Positions 28,101-36,910 are shown, numbered from the stretch's first letter. The stretch: DNA of 64,000 nucleotides from Chloroflexi bacterium AL-N1 (GCA_013122435.1 WYDT01000007.1:248001-312000); one strand, 5' to 3'. Numbers and translations: made by a program. Notes: generated by a model from the sequence alone, not told the origin.

Positions 28101-28386
28101 CCTCGATCTCGACCCACAGCCCCTGGCAGTCGAAGCCCTGCTGCCAGCGCAGCTCATGGCCACGCATTGCATGATAGCGGTTGTAGATGTCTTTAGAGGT
28201 GCGGCCCCATGCATGGTGAACCCCCATCGGGTTGTTGGCGGTGATCGGGCCATCAAGGAAAGACCATTTATGGCCATCCTGTGTTTGTTGGCGTAGCTTC
28301 TCAAACGCACGTGTTTCGGACCACAGTTGTAATATGCGCTGCTCTAGCTCGACATAATCTGGTCGAGCGGCGACTTCGTGAAACAT
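25153..28386 (-). CDS. ileS: Isoleucyl-tRNA synthetase, long form with GxHH in place of HIGH
   Basis: Charges tRNA-Ile. The 1077-residue class I enzyme has an N-terminal catalytic domain, the CP1 editing domain (LAWTTTPWTLPANVA), a KMSKS-type loop (HKSKGN) and an anticodon-binding domain. The HIGH motif reads G55-V56-H57-H58: first and third positions are exchanged relative to HxGH. From memory, this swap is known in a subset of type 2 bacterial IleRS enzymes and is linked to very strong mupirocin resistance. Zinc-like CxxC pairs (CPRCGT, CWRCGT, CDSCG) are visible. A T-box leader precedes the gene. GAGG lies before the ATG. Confidence 0.96.
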   Translation of the reverse strand: MFHEVAARPDYVELEQRILQLWSETRAFEKLRQQTQDGHKWSFLDGPITANNPMGVHHAWGRTSKDIYNRYHAMRGHELRWQQGFDCQGLWVEIEVEKELGFKDKHQIEAYGVDRFVEKCKERVYRFAAVQTEQSKRLGYWMDWDNSYYTLSDENNYSIWSFLKSCHEQGWLYRGHDVMPWCPRCGTALSEHEIATEGYVDTTHLAVTVAFPLLDRPDEALLAWTTTPWTLPANVAAAVNPALTYVRFTRTDTDTQEHSFWMVKSAFSNLHKPSWYVVEERLGADLVGWRYRGPFDEFEAQQGVEHRVLPWDEVSETEGTGVVHIAPGAGKEDFALGRTHQLTVLAPLDDSGTYVDGYGWLTGQQVGNVAEKIANDLEQNGLLFAREMYQHRYPVCWRCGTALVFRLVDEWLIRMDELRPRMMESAQAAHWIPAFGLERELDWLHNMDDWMISKKRYWGLALPIYPCDSCGHVTVVGSKEELQERAADGWDEFAGHSPHRPWIDAVKIACPTCGGTVSRITDVGNPWLDAGIVAFSTLNYRHDRDYWEQWFPADLVLESFPGQFRNWFYALLAMSTALEERAPFKTLLGYALVKDMHGAEMHKSKGNSIPFEVAADWVGVEPLRWMFASAPLERNLLFGRHLAEETARRLQPLWEVYRFFVTYARLDSWTPTWTVDDQRMTELLLHTVHSPQNNVLDRWLLARLYVLVTSAQEQMSNYDVRSFTLAVEDFFDDLSNWYVRRSRRRFWNEARGTAHEDKQAAYMTLYVTLVTLARTLAPVLPFLSESLYQNLVHTVDEAAPESVHLTGYPAFQLAEKDRATFQNNVEQLLNGMEVVRRVVNLGRAARKGAGVRIRQPLGRVFVVVPQVEECGVLLQLQSEMLDELNVKMLEVIDSSTSLLNYRVKPNLRLLGPHLGKQLPDLRAALEQLDQPTATTIAQAVERGQTVDLPLDGATVTCNPGELLVETAPLEGYAVAQEAGLQVALDTTLTEALRREGMARDLVRAIQDVRKNAGLALSDRITLYVSYHNGVRSVLEEWGAYVQNETLAKHLWLETPPADAHVEEVDLNGQMVQVGVVG

Positions 28387-28501
28387 AAATTTACCTCATT
28401 ACATCATGATCTCAATCTTCAAGTTGGGCCGTCATAGCGAACACGTCCAATACAAGCAATACCACCGCCGTCCACGGCTTCATCACCTCCTTTCAAAGCA
28501 A

Positions 28502-28815
28502 CAAAAAATCCCCGTCCTTATGCAAAGGACGAGGCAATGATTCCCCGCGGTACCACCCTGCTTGACCTGGCCACCATGTGCTAATGGAGCCATCTGGTCC
28601 GCTCAGTGAAGGTCGTGTGCAACCTTCCGTCGCTGGTAACGGGGGACGAACCCGGACGCAACTACTGAAAATGTGCTATATTATATGCCACATATTGTTC
28701 GCTGGTCGGCTCAGGAGTGATTTTCAGTGGGGTGATTGACACGCGGCTTACACTATCCCGCGCTCGCTGGTGTGCTACAACACCCACGTACTTGTCTCCA
28801 TCACTGCCATGTATT
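28502..28815 (-). promoter_or_regulatory. T-box riboswitch leader of ileS
   Basis: Read on the minus strand, AGGGTGGTACCGCG (28546-28559) matches the T-box antiterminator consensus over all 14 bases. It is followed by a GC-rich hairpin (about 28511-28534) and six U residues (28503-28508), an intrinsic terminator. The upstream stretch to about 28815 folds into hairpins that would be stem I and the following stems. Uncharged tRNA-Ile would bind and allow read-through. I cannot place the specifier codon with certainty. The 5' end is approximate. Confidence 0.9.
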
Positions 28816-29053
28816 ACTACGTAACCATAGTATAACACTTGTTGGTGTTATATGCCTCGGTCATACGGTGGATTACCGTTTCTGTGCCATAAAGAGATGG
28901 CGGTATAAAAATTGCGGAAGATAATAGAACAACTCAAGGCATGGAGTAACATGCTGTATGCATATCTTTAAGAGTATGCTAACGGTTACAGAAGACATCC
29001 TCTTTATCTGTGCTGTCGTATTTTTATCAAAAGTCTGCTGCTAAGGAAGTGCT

Positions 29054-29635
29054 ATGGAACCAAGTGACGAAACGTTAGTGTTTGCATGTCGACAGGGAGA
29101 TGAGGCTGCGTGGGAGAAACTTATTGATCGTTATCAGCGTCTCATTTATACTATACCACGACGTTCAGGACTCGATGCAGATCTGGCGGCTGAGGTATTT
29201 CAGCGAGTCTGTATGACACTTCTGAGAAAGATTGATTCGATTGAGCAACCGTCACGAGTAGGTGCCTGGCTCGTCACTACTGCACGCCGCGAAACATGGC
29301 GTATCAGCCGTCATGCTCGTGCCGATGGTGTATCACTGGAGCAGGCTTTTGCGGGCGATGAAGACGAACCGGTAGAATTACCAGATGATGCCCCACTTCC
29401 TGAGGATGTGCTGGAGCGTATCGAAGCACAACACACGGTTCGCAATGCAGTGAATGAACTTGATGATCGTTGTCGTCAGCTCATTGTACTCTTGTTTTAT
29501 CGTGATGATATGCCTTCTTACGCTGAGATAGCCGATCAGCTTGATACTAGTGAGGGTAGTATTGGCCCGACCCGTGCGCGTTGCTTGCAAAAATTACGCC
29601 GTTTGATCGACACAACAGAGAAGCAGATTTACTAA
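29054..29635 (+). CDS. Sigma-70 family RNA polymerase sigma factor (ECF-like)
   Basis: A 193-residue sigma factor with region 2 (DEAAWEKLIDRYQRLIYTIP ... VFQRVCMTLL) and region 4 (MPSYAEIADQLDTSEGSIGPTRARC). It is an ECF-type factor with no extra domain. An anti-sigma-like protein follows about 95 bases downstream, then a CHAT protease. The target promoter cannot be predicted from one sequence. Confidence 0.93.
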   Translation: MEPSDETLVFACRQGDEAAWEKLIDRYQRLIYTIPRRSGLDADLAAEVFQRVCMTLLRKIDSIEQPSRVGAWLVTTARRETWRISRHARADGVSLEQAFAGDEDEPVELPDDAPLPEDVLERIEAQHTVRNAVNELDDRCRQLIVLLFYRDDMPSYAEIADQLDTSEGSIGPTRARCLQKLRRLIDTTEKQIY

Positions 29636-29729
29636 ATTTTGAAGAAACGATGTTTGTGATGTATTTTTCAACTGTTGGCGTGCTCTGTTGTTACAGGTCG
29701 ATAGCTTAGTATCTTCGTGGAGCAACGAG

Positions 29730-30332
29730 ATGAGCACAGATTTTTCACACATTCCTTTTGATCGGCTGGTGGATCTTGCCGAGGGGCGTCTCCCAACCGA
29801 AGAACGTGATCAACTATTAGCGCACATTGCCAGCAACCCGCAGGCTGCTGCTGAGTTTGCTGAACTCGAGCGTATGCTTGACTTGATGCGCTCGGACGAT
29901 ATGGAGGATGCTCCTTCATATGTGGTGTCGCGGGCGAACCGCCTGATGCGACAAAAAAAGTCTGGTGAGGTAGCTCAACCCAACCTGATCCAGCGACTGG
30001 TGGCACTGTTGAAGTTTGATAGTGCCCTGGCCCCCGCAGCGGCTGGCATTCGGTCGGTGCAGTCGGATGTACGACAGATGTTGTACTCCGCTGAGGGCTA
30101 CGATATTGATCTTCGCGTGATGCCGACTGGCGATACCTGGATGGTATCAGGGCAGTTGCTTGGCCCCAGCGCACAGGGGCAGGCTATGTTGCAAGGCCCA
30201 GCCACTGTGTACACCGATCTCAACGAACTAAGCGAGTTTAATCTCGACGGTGTACCAGCAGGCCAATATACGTTGACACTTCACTTGGAAGATGTTGACA
30301 TTGATATTGACAGCCTGGACATCGGGGCATAA
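29730..30332 (+). CDS. Anti-sigma-factor-like protein
   Basis: A 200-residue protein. The N-terminal part (IPFDRLVDLAEGRLPTEERDQLLAHIASNPQ in pieces) matches the helical layout of zinc-finger anti-sigma domains, but the HxxxCxxC ligands are missing. The C-terminal half is beta-rich (TVYTDLNELSEFNLDGVPAGQYTL) and resembles a carboxypeptidase-regulatory or FecR-like sheet. There is no membrane segment, so it would act in the cytosol. The ATG at 29730 is chosen over an upstream start. Position after the sigma gene is the main support for its role. Confidence 0.65.
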   Translation: MSTDFSHIPFDRLVDLAEGRLPTEERDQLLAHIASNPQAAAEFAELERMLDLMRSDDMEDAPSYVVSRANRLMRQKKSGEVAQPNLIQRLVALLKFDSALAPAAAGIRSVQSDVRQMLYSAEGYDIDLRVMPTGDTWMVSGQLLGPSAQGQAMLQGPATVYTDLNELSEFNLDGVPAGQYTLTLHLEDVDIDIDSLDIGA

Positions 30333-30426
30333 GCGCCTGTAACCTTTCATCTAATGTTGCAGTAGCGCTTGTATGTGATATAGTGTCGCAAATGTTCTGA
30401 TCCCGTCTGTCACCGCGCTATATGGA

Positions 30427-33339
30427 GTGTCAGTGCAGGCTCTCTTTGCAACATTAGGTGAGGGTTTTCTGAGTACCGATCTAAACCACGAAGAACTAGC
30501 ATCGCTGTTAGCAGCGGCTGATGCAGAAGAGCGGGCAGCATTGCTGACCCGCCATCAGCAGCTGGTTGGCGTTGAGTTGGCATGGGCTTTGAAGGATGTT
30601 TATCTTGAACACAGCCATGGTGCTTCCTCTTCTGCTGTTGGTGCGGCTGATGCTCTAAGGATATTAGCTGAAAGTACAGAGAATATTGAAATAAAGGCCG
30701 TATCGAATTGGACTGTAGGCATGGCCATGCAGCGCATAGATGGTCAAATGGAGGAATCTCTTGTCTTCCTGAATACTGGTGCTGATCAGTTTAATAGTTT
30801 AGGAAAGTCTCACGCTGTATCACTAGTGCAAGTCAGTAAAGTATTAGCCTTAGCCATGCTTGGTCGCTATGAGCAGGCAATTGAGCAAGGGTTGCAGGCA
30901 CGAGATGTTCTACTAGGTCACAATGATCTTCTAGCAGCTGCAAAGATAGAAGGAAATCTAGGTCATCTCTATCATCGACGAAGCTGGTATGATAAGGCAG
31001 AAGAACTTTATCGTGCTGCTCGTGAACGTTTTGTCATATTGAATGAACAAAACCTCCTTATAATGATAGACAATGGACTTGCTAATGTGCTAAGTCTACA
31101 ACATCGTTTTCGTGAGGCAGAAGTCCTATATGAGAAGTCATTAGCACGAGCAGATGAAGCTGGGTTGGAGATAACACAGGCAGAGATTGAGTGTAATATA
31201 GGTGATTTAGCACTTTTTCAGGGGCGCTTTGACCGAGCTTTAGATTATCTTGAGCGTTCCCGTAGAAGATATGCGGCAATGGATATGCCCCATGAGTCTG
31301 CTGTAGCTGAATTAGAATTAGCTGATGCATATCTAGAGCTAAATCTTGTTCCTGAAGCCGCAATACTTTATGAACGTGTTATACCAACCTTTGTCGAACT
31401 TGGTATGCGTGCTGAACAGGCACGTGCTGCAGCTAGCTACGGTAAAACGTGTTTGTTACTCAAGCAAACCGAGAAGGCACGTGCCTCTCTGACAGAAGCA
31501 TATCATATCTATCAGAGTGAAGAGAATGTGGTTGGTATGGCACTAGTTGCGCTGATCGAAGCACAGGCTTACTACGCAGAGGGGAATTATGCAGAGGCTG
31601 TGCAAACCGCCTCAAAGGCAGAGAGTCAGTTATCGGTGGCAGGCCATCTGGGACTGTTTCTGCTGGCTCGTTTAATTCGGGGTGAGTCTAGGTATGCTCT
31701 GGGACAGTATAGCGAAGCAAAAAGCGTTCTGGAACAAACGCTTAAGGAAGCACAACGTCTATCATTACTCCAGATTGCTCAACGTTGTTACACAGCACTT
31801 GGTTCATTGTATATGGAAGATGGACGATTACTTGAGGCTGAACAAGCATTCAAACAGGCAATCGTAATGATTGAAGAGTTACGTGCACCACTCCCCGCTG
31901 AAGATTTTCATACTGCTTTTGTGGAAGATAAGTTGACGCCATATACTGTATTGGTGCGTCTCTGTCTTGCCGATACAAAGCAGGTACGTGTAATTGAGGC
32001 CCTAGAATATATAGAGCGTGCTCGTTCGCGGGCTTTGTTTGAAATGCTGGGTGGTACATTAGCTATTCATCGCAAACCCCAGGATGTTTTTGAAGCCGAT
32101 CTGCTGACACGTCTGGGATCACTACGTGAAGAACTCAGTTGGTATTATAGTCAAATCAATCACCCATCTGATAATGAGATCGATCGCACTCCTGAGACTA
32201 TGGCTAAATTATATGATGCAGTACGTGAGCGTGAAAGAGCTGTCGCAGAGATTAACCGCCAGCTAAATCAGCGTAACATCAATGAGTCTGGCGATCGGGA
32301 TTTATCAAGTGCGGTTCGCACTTATAGTGTCGAGACATTACAAGGGGATCTAGGACCTGACACGGCGTTGATAGAGTATTTTAGTATTGATGGGGAATTA
32401 CTGGCCTTTGTTATGACCAGCACCAGTATTGCTGTTGTACGTAATCTTGGTCGTGAAGCACAGGTTGAGTCAGCAATCAATCAGCTACGTTTCCAGACAG
32501 ACTCGCTGCGTCATGGCATGGAGCGGATGCGTGGTCACCTTGATCAACTTTCCAAACGGGCCCAACACTATCTACGTTCACTCTATGATATTTTGCTCGA
32601 GCCGATTGAAAAACAACTGGATCAACAGAGACTGGTTATTATCCCCTACCGTGCATTGAACTATGTGCCGTTTCAGGCACTCTATGATGGGGAGCAGTAT
32701 GTTATTGAGCGACGTGAAATCTGTTATGCTCCCAGCTCATCGATCCTGCACTACTGTCTTACCCAACCGCAAAAACCGTTAGAACGGGCTTTGTTGCTGG
32801 GTGTTCCTGATGAACGAGTTCCGCGTGTACGTGATGAGGTTAATGGTTTGGCTTCACTCTTTCCACAGGCTACGACTCTACTTGATGATAAGGCTACTAT
32901 AACGGCGCTACGTGAGCAGGTGACTACTGCTGATATCCTGCATCTCGCCTGCCATGGCTGGTTTCGTCCAGACAATCCACTGTTTTCGTCGCTTAAACTT
33001 GGTGATGGTTGGCTAACTGTTCGAGATACCTACAGTCTTGATATGCAGTGTAGTCTGGTAACGCTTAGTGCATGTGAAACGGGTGTTAATGCTGTTGCCC
33101 CTGGTGATGAACTGTTGGGTATTGCCCGTGGGTTCTTTTCTGCTGGTATTCCTTCATTGTTGGTGAGTCTCTGGGCGGTTGATGATGAGTCAACCGCTAC
33201 CTTGATGCACGATTTCTACACCCGATTGTGTGCCGGAGACCGTCCCGCTGCAGCATTACGTCACGCTCAGTGTAACTTGTTGAAACAGTATTCGCATCCG
33301 TTCTTCTGGTCGCCTTTTGTGTTGTTGGGGCGTTGGTAG
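30427..33339 (+). CDS. TPR-CHAT caspase-like protease
   Basis: A 970-residue protein. About ten TPR-like repeats (residues 100-500; for example LGHLYHRRSWYDKAEELY) are followed by a CHAT domain of the caspase superfamily. The catalytic pair is H843 in HLACHGWF and C883 in LSACETG. The ending, PGDELLGIARGFFSAG... SLLVSLWAVDD, is standard for CHAT. There is no signal peptide, so it is likely cytosolic. It is the third gene after a sigma factor and an anti-sigma-like gene, and a subtilisin gene lies downstream. A role in stress signalling or programmed death is plausible but unproven. Confidence 0.92.
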   Translation: MSVQALFATLGEGFLSTDLNHEELASLLAAADAEERAALLTRHQQLVGVELAWALKDVYLEHSHGASSSAVGAADALRILAESTENIEIKAVSNWTVGMAMQRIDGQMEESLVFLNTGADQFNSLGKSHAVSLVQVSKVLALAMLGRYEQAIEQGLQARDVLLGHNDLLAAAKIEGNLGHLYHRRSWYDKAEELYRAARERFVILNEQNLLIMIDNGLANVLSLQHRFREAEVLYEKSLARADEAGLEITQAEIECNIGDLALFQGRFDRALDYLERSRRRYAAMDMPHESAVAELELADAYLELNLVPEAAILYERVIPTFVELGMRAEQARAAASYGKTCLLLKQTEKARASLTEAYHIYQSEENVVGMALVALIEAQAYYAEGNYAEAVQTASKAESQLSVAGHLGLFLLARLIRGESRYALGQYSEAKSVLEQTLKEAQRLSLLQIAQRCYTALGSLYMEDGRLLEAEQAFKQAIVMIEELRAPLPAEDFHTAFVEDKLTPYTVLVRLCLADTKQVRVIEALEYIERARSRALFEMLGGTLAIHRKPQDVFEADLLTRLGSLREELSWYYSQINHPSDNEIDRTPETMAKLYDAVRERERAVAEINRQLNQRNINESGDRDLSSAVRTYSVETLQGDLGPDTALIEYFSIDGELLAFVMTSTSIAVVRNLGREAQVESAINQLRFQTDSLRHGMERMRGHLDQLSKRAQHYLRSLYDILLEPIEKQLDQQRLVIIPYRALNYVPFQALYDGEQYVIERREICYAPSSSILHYCLTQPQKPLERALLLGVPDERVPRVRDEVNGLASLFPQATTLLDDKATITALREQVTTADILHLACHGWFRPDNPLFSSLKLGDGWLTVRDTYSLDMQCSLVTLSACETGVNAVAPGDELLGIARGFFSAGIPSLLVSLWAVDDESTATLMHDFYTRLCAGDRPAAALRHAQCNLLKQYSHPFFWSPFVLLGRW

Positions 33340-33345
33340 CACACA

Positions 33346-33383
33346 ATACGGCGGTTGCAAACCGCCGCTACGTTCTGTGCTCG
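33346..33383. repeat. 38-bp dispersed repeat, copy 1
   Basis: Identical to 33773-33810. The core GGCGGTT-GCA-AACCGCC is a 7-bp hairpin. Confidence 0.95.
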
Positions 33384-33772
33384 TGTTCTCACATACCATC
33401 GCCCCACTGCTCCAATGTCCCACCGCTCCAACGATCTCTAGCAAGTCTCTGTGCCTTTGCATCTTTGCGCCTCTGTGTTAACTTGTATATGCTGATGGAG
33501 TGGTTGTATGTCAGAGTGGGCCGCCACCTCGACACCTCTGGACGCCTTCGACAAGCTCAGGCAGCGGTGTGGCACCCTGGGAACCCGCACATCATGTTGA
33601 AAGTTTGGTGTCCTGTTGGGGCACATGTCTCAGTTGTGGCAACATCTGTCTCGACGAGATAGCTGTTGCTCGTTGCCTGCGACAAGCTCAGGCAGCATAC
33701 AGGCATCACAGCATCTGAACCGATTGCATTACGGGACCTGGGCTTATCGAAGGTTCGCTCTGCCATCACTTC

Positions 33773-33810
33773 ATACGGCGGTTGCAAACCGCCGCTACGT
33801 TCTGTGCTCG
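33773..33810. repeat. 38-bp dispersed repeat, copy 2
   Basis: Identical to 33346-33383, same orientation, 427 bases apart. Confidence 0.95.
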
Positions 33811-34135
33811 CGCTCCACCGCTCCACCGCTCCACCGTTCTAGTACCGACTGCTCTTTATGCGTCTGTTCCTCCGCGTCTCTGATCTGTGGAAGTTGTCGT
33901 GATGACAAACATCGTTCCAGCATTCCAGCGCCCCACCGCTCCAACGTTCCAACTGCTTTAAAAGAGAGCCTATAGCAATCTATTCATTGATTATATGTAT
34001 TTTTCCAACACTGCTAGCCTCTGTCTACGCGAATGGCCTGAACAATTTTGGAGACCTACCACCAGTAACTACATAATCAATTGAATGTAATCCAAGCAAC
34101 AATGTCTTGTTCATATAATCAGGAGGAACGCTATT

Positions 34136-35704
34136 ATGCCTCATCCATTGTTACGATCTTTTGGTCTACTCTTTGCAGTACTCCTCTCAATAAGTCTGAT
34201 GATGCCAGCAGTGACCATACAGGCACAGGACGATTCAGATGGTTTTGTTCCCAATGAAGTGCTGGTACAGCTTACTCCCACCACCAATCTGGCTACGGTT
34301 ATTAACCAGGTTAGTGGATTGGCACCGATACCCCTTGATCAGTTTGGTACCCGCCCTATCTACCTTCTACAGATCACCGATGGAACCTCACCAGAAGATA
34401 AAGCCGAAAGCTTACGTATCATTGTAGGCGTGATTGCGGCTGAGCCAAACTACACTGGACAAACGCCAGAGGGCCGTCAGCGGTCTTCGTGGTTTCAGGG
34501 AGATCGAGGAGGTTATACGTCACAGTGGGCACCAACCACGCTGCGACTCCCAGAGGCGCATAACCAAACACGGGGAGGTGGTATGATTGTCGCCGTGCTT
34601 GATACCGGTGTGGATACGGATCATCCTGAGCTGCAGGGCAAGCTGGTACCGGGCTTTGACTTTGTTGATTTTGATAACGATCCCAATGAGATTGGGTCAC
34701 AGAATCAGAATATTGCATATGGTCACGGTACTCACGTTGCCGGTGTGATTGCACTGGTTGCGCCAGAGTCACAGATTATGCCAGTCCGTGTTCTTGATGC
34801 AGATGGTGTTGGTAATGTCTGGGTCTTGCTGGAAGGACTGAAATATGCCGTCAACAATGGTGCAGACGTTATCAATCTGAGTTTGAGTTTTAAGCGTAAC
34901 AGCAACATCCTCGAAGAGATCGTTGGCGAAATTGCCTGTGACGATGATGACGACGATAATGGTAATGGCGACGACGATGATGGTTGTTTTGGTGACGACG
35001 ATGACGACGACAATGGCGGTGGTGATGATGACGACGATAACGGCGGTGGCGACGACGATGACGACGACAATGGCGGTGGCGACGACGACGATGACAATGG
35101 TGGTGGTGATGATGACGACGATAACGATAATGACAATAATCGTGCTGTCTTTACCAATGTAAGTAGCCGTCAATCCAACAGCACAGGGTATGAGCGCAAT
35201 GTTGAGCGTAACGCGATTGTAACTGATGACGATGATGATGATGACGATGATGATGATTTGGTCGTTCCTCCTACTGGTGTCGTGGTTGTAGCAGCATCAG
35301 GCAATAGCAGATCAACCGTTCCCGAGTATCCGGCAGGCGAAGGTGTTCGAGGTCTGCTTGCGGTATCGGCAAGTACGCAGCAGGATGAACTGGCTCCATT
35401 CTCCAACCGAGGTAACTGGGTGCATGTTTCTGCACCAGGCAATCAAATATTAAGCACAGTACCTGATGGTGAGTATGGCACATGGAGTGGTACCTCGATG
35501 GCAGCACCAATGGTTGCCGGGACGGCTGCACTGGTACGGTCACAAAATCCAAACTTGTTCGCAACACAGGTTACCACGCAGATCCAGAATAGCTCACGCC
35601 AGATCTGTGGGGTGCCCAAGCGAATTGATGCTGCAGCAGCACTGGGCGCAGATCCGGCTAGTTCTTCTCTCTGCACAAGGTATCTTGCGGCTATTATGCG
35701 CTAA
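34136..35704 (+). CDS. Secreted S8 subtilisin-like protease with aspartate-rich inserts
   Basis: A 522-residue serine protease. It has a signal peptide (about 1-30, ending TIQA), an inhibitor-I9-like propeptide region (about 38-105), then the S8 domain: D156 (VLDTGVD), H197 (GHGTHVAG), oxyanion N390 (AASGN) and S454 (SGTSMAAP). Two low-complexity Asp inserts lie inside the domain, at about 269-336 (repeats of DDDDDNGGG) and 364-374 (a run of eleven D). They sit between the strand NLSLSF and the strand leading to N390, and probably form calcium-binding surface loops. AGGAGG precedes the ATG. An intrinsic terminator follows the gene. Confidence 0.93.
   Translation: MPHPLLRSFGLLFAVLLSISLMMPAVTIQAQDDSDGFVPNEVLVQLTPTTNLATVINQVSGLAPIPLDQFGTRPIYLLQITDGTSPEDKAESLRIIVGVIAAEPNYTGQTPEGRQRSSWFQGDRGGYTSQWAPTTLRLPEAHNQTRGGGMIVAVLDTGVDTDHPELQGKLVPGFDFVDFDNDPNEIGSQNQNIAYGHGTHVAGVIALVAPESQIMPVRVLDADGVGNVWVLLEGLKYAVNNGADVINLSLSFKRNSNILEEIVGEIACDDDDDDNGNGDDDDGCFGDDDDDDNGGGDDDDDNGGGDDDDDDNGGGDDDDDNGGGDDDDDNDNDNNRAVFTNVSSRQSNSTGYERNVERNAIVTDDDDDDDDDDDLVVPPTGVVVVAASGNSRSTVPEYPAGEGVRGLLAVSASTQQDELAPFSNRGNWVHVSAPGNQILSTVPDGEYGTWSGTSMAAPMVAGTAALVRSQNPNLFATQVTTQIQNSSRQICGVPKRIDAAAALGADPASSSLCTRYLAAIMR
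34939..35130 (+). repeat. Imperfect tandem repeat coding for Asp/Gly runs
   Basis: GAC/GAT-rich units of about 24-27 bases, each coding for five or six Asp then N-G-G-G, lie inside the S8 protease gene. Because units differ by whole codons, slippage would change loop length without breaking the frame. Confidence 0.85.
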
Positions 35705-35727
35705 TCAGTATCTGTAAATTCATCATG

Positions 35728-35752
35728 GAGCGAAGGGATGCTCCCTTCGCTC
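35728..35752 (+). terminator. Intrinsic terminator of the S8 protease gene
   Basis: Perfect 11-bp stem (35728-35738 with 35742-35752) with a 3-base loop, followed by TTTT. Confidence 0.9.
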
Positions 35753-36150
35753 TTTTGATTCGCTGTGGGGAGGTGCTAGCGGTTGGACCACCGCCCGAAG
35801 CTCGTCAGATGGCACTAGGCAATAGATAGTAAATTTTGGTTGAGAGTTATTATTTTTTTGTCTGCTAAAGTAGCTGTGTAAGCATGTACTATGATGTGAT
35901 GGTCTCTCATACAAGAGGCCGATCTGACTGACAGTTGTTACAGTGTTGAGTTGAGTAGAGACATACTTATGCATTTGCACGAATGACCAGAGCACGGTAT
36001 ATTAATTACCCATATAGAAGCGAATTTTGCCAATAAAAGCCCCTAAACTAAATAGTACCACAATGGCCGAGATTTTGACGTTGATAAGCGTCAACATCTT
36101 CTCATTGATTGCTTATCCAAGTATGATAGATCATTAGTGAGGAAGTCCTG
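35753..36150. other. Intergenic region without a gene
   Basis: Nothing convincing is seen except a small inverted repeat TTGACG...CGTCAA near 36072-36091. Confidence 0.35.
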
Positions 36151-36910
36151 ATGCTTAATTTGCAAGCCCTCTATCTGAATCACCTCAAGCGTAGTCTGAT
36201 AGACATTAACAATCGCGACGTGCCAGAATCGATCATCGATCCGGTTTCGTTTGCAGAAGGCACTAAACCAGAATGGTTCAATCATTTTTGGTTTGGCAAT
36301 GCACTGACGATGTGCGGTACCAAAAAACTTGAAAATGTTCAATTCTGTGTCGAGTCGTGCCTGGATGACGGTATTTCGGGTGATTTTGTTGAGTGTGGAG
36401 TCTGGCGTGGTGGTGTCTGTATGCTGATGCGAGGCATATTGGCCACCTGAGGTGTGGGTTGCCGACTCATTTCAGGGTATGCCTAAGCCTCCAGAAGACT
36501 CAATCGATGCTCGGTTGTACAATTTTCCTCAACTGATCGAAGCTAATCATTGGGCTGTAGATCTGGAGACAGTTAAAACCAATTTTCAGCGTTATGGGTT
36601 GCTTGATAAGCAGGTGCAATTTGTGCCTGGTTGGTTTGCGGATACACTCCCACAGGTACCGATAGAGCGTATTGCAGTACTCCGTCTCGATGACGATTAT
36701 TACCAATCGACGATGGATATTTTAAATAACCTGTATCCACGACTTATGCCGGGTGGGTATGTTATTGTGGATGATTGGGGACTTGACCAGATTTGCGGCG
36801 AAAAACAGGCAGTTATTGACTATCGTAATACTCATGGTATTGTTGACGAGATTTTTGAAGTGGACTGGCAATCGGTTTACTGGCGTAAAGGGTTGGATAG
36901 CGATGTCTAA
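36151..36910 (+). pseudogene. TylF/MycF-like macrocin O-methyltransferase, interrupted
   Basis: Two adjacent frames make up one SAM-dependent methyltransferase of the TylF family. The first (36151-36450) ends after FVECGVWRGGVCMLMRGILA, the SAM-binding motif. The second (from 36452) resumes at VWVADSFQGMPKPP, and includes RLDDDYYQSTMDILNNLYPRLMPGGYVIVDDW. In intact relatives a short linker joins these parts; here it seems shortened and shifted in frame by a small deletion near 36440-36455. Family members methylate sugar hydroxyls, but the substrate here is unknown. The product is probably inactive. Confidence 0.8.

Larger units (their letters stand above)
33340..34135. repeat. Repeat-rich intergenic spacer
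   Basis: About 800 bases without a credible gene. It contains a duplicated 38-bp element, two copies of GACAAGCTCAGGCAGC (near 33550 and 33680), several CCACCGCTCC/CAACGTTCC short repeats, and text typical of dispersed non-coding repeats (TCTTTGCGCCTCTGTG). It probably results from accumulation of small mobile or palindromic repeats. Confidence 0.7.

Noticed and set aside
28736..28924. Small plus-strand frame upstream of the sigma factor
   Set aside because: It overlaps the ileS T-box leader on the other strand and has no ribosome site or protein-like composition.
34732..35173. Long serine-rich and valine-rich antisense frames
   Set aside because: They are shadows of the Asp-codon repeats of the S8 protease gene.
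35723..35995. Minus-strand frame between the S8 protease and the methyltransferase remnant
   Set aside because: It covers the protease terminator and has no family resemblance or ribosome site.
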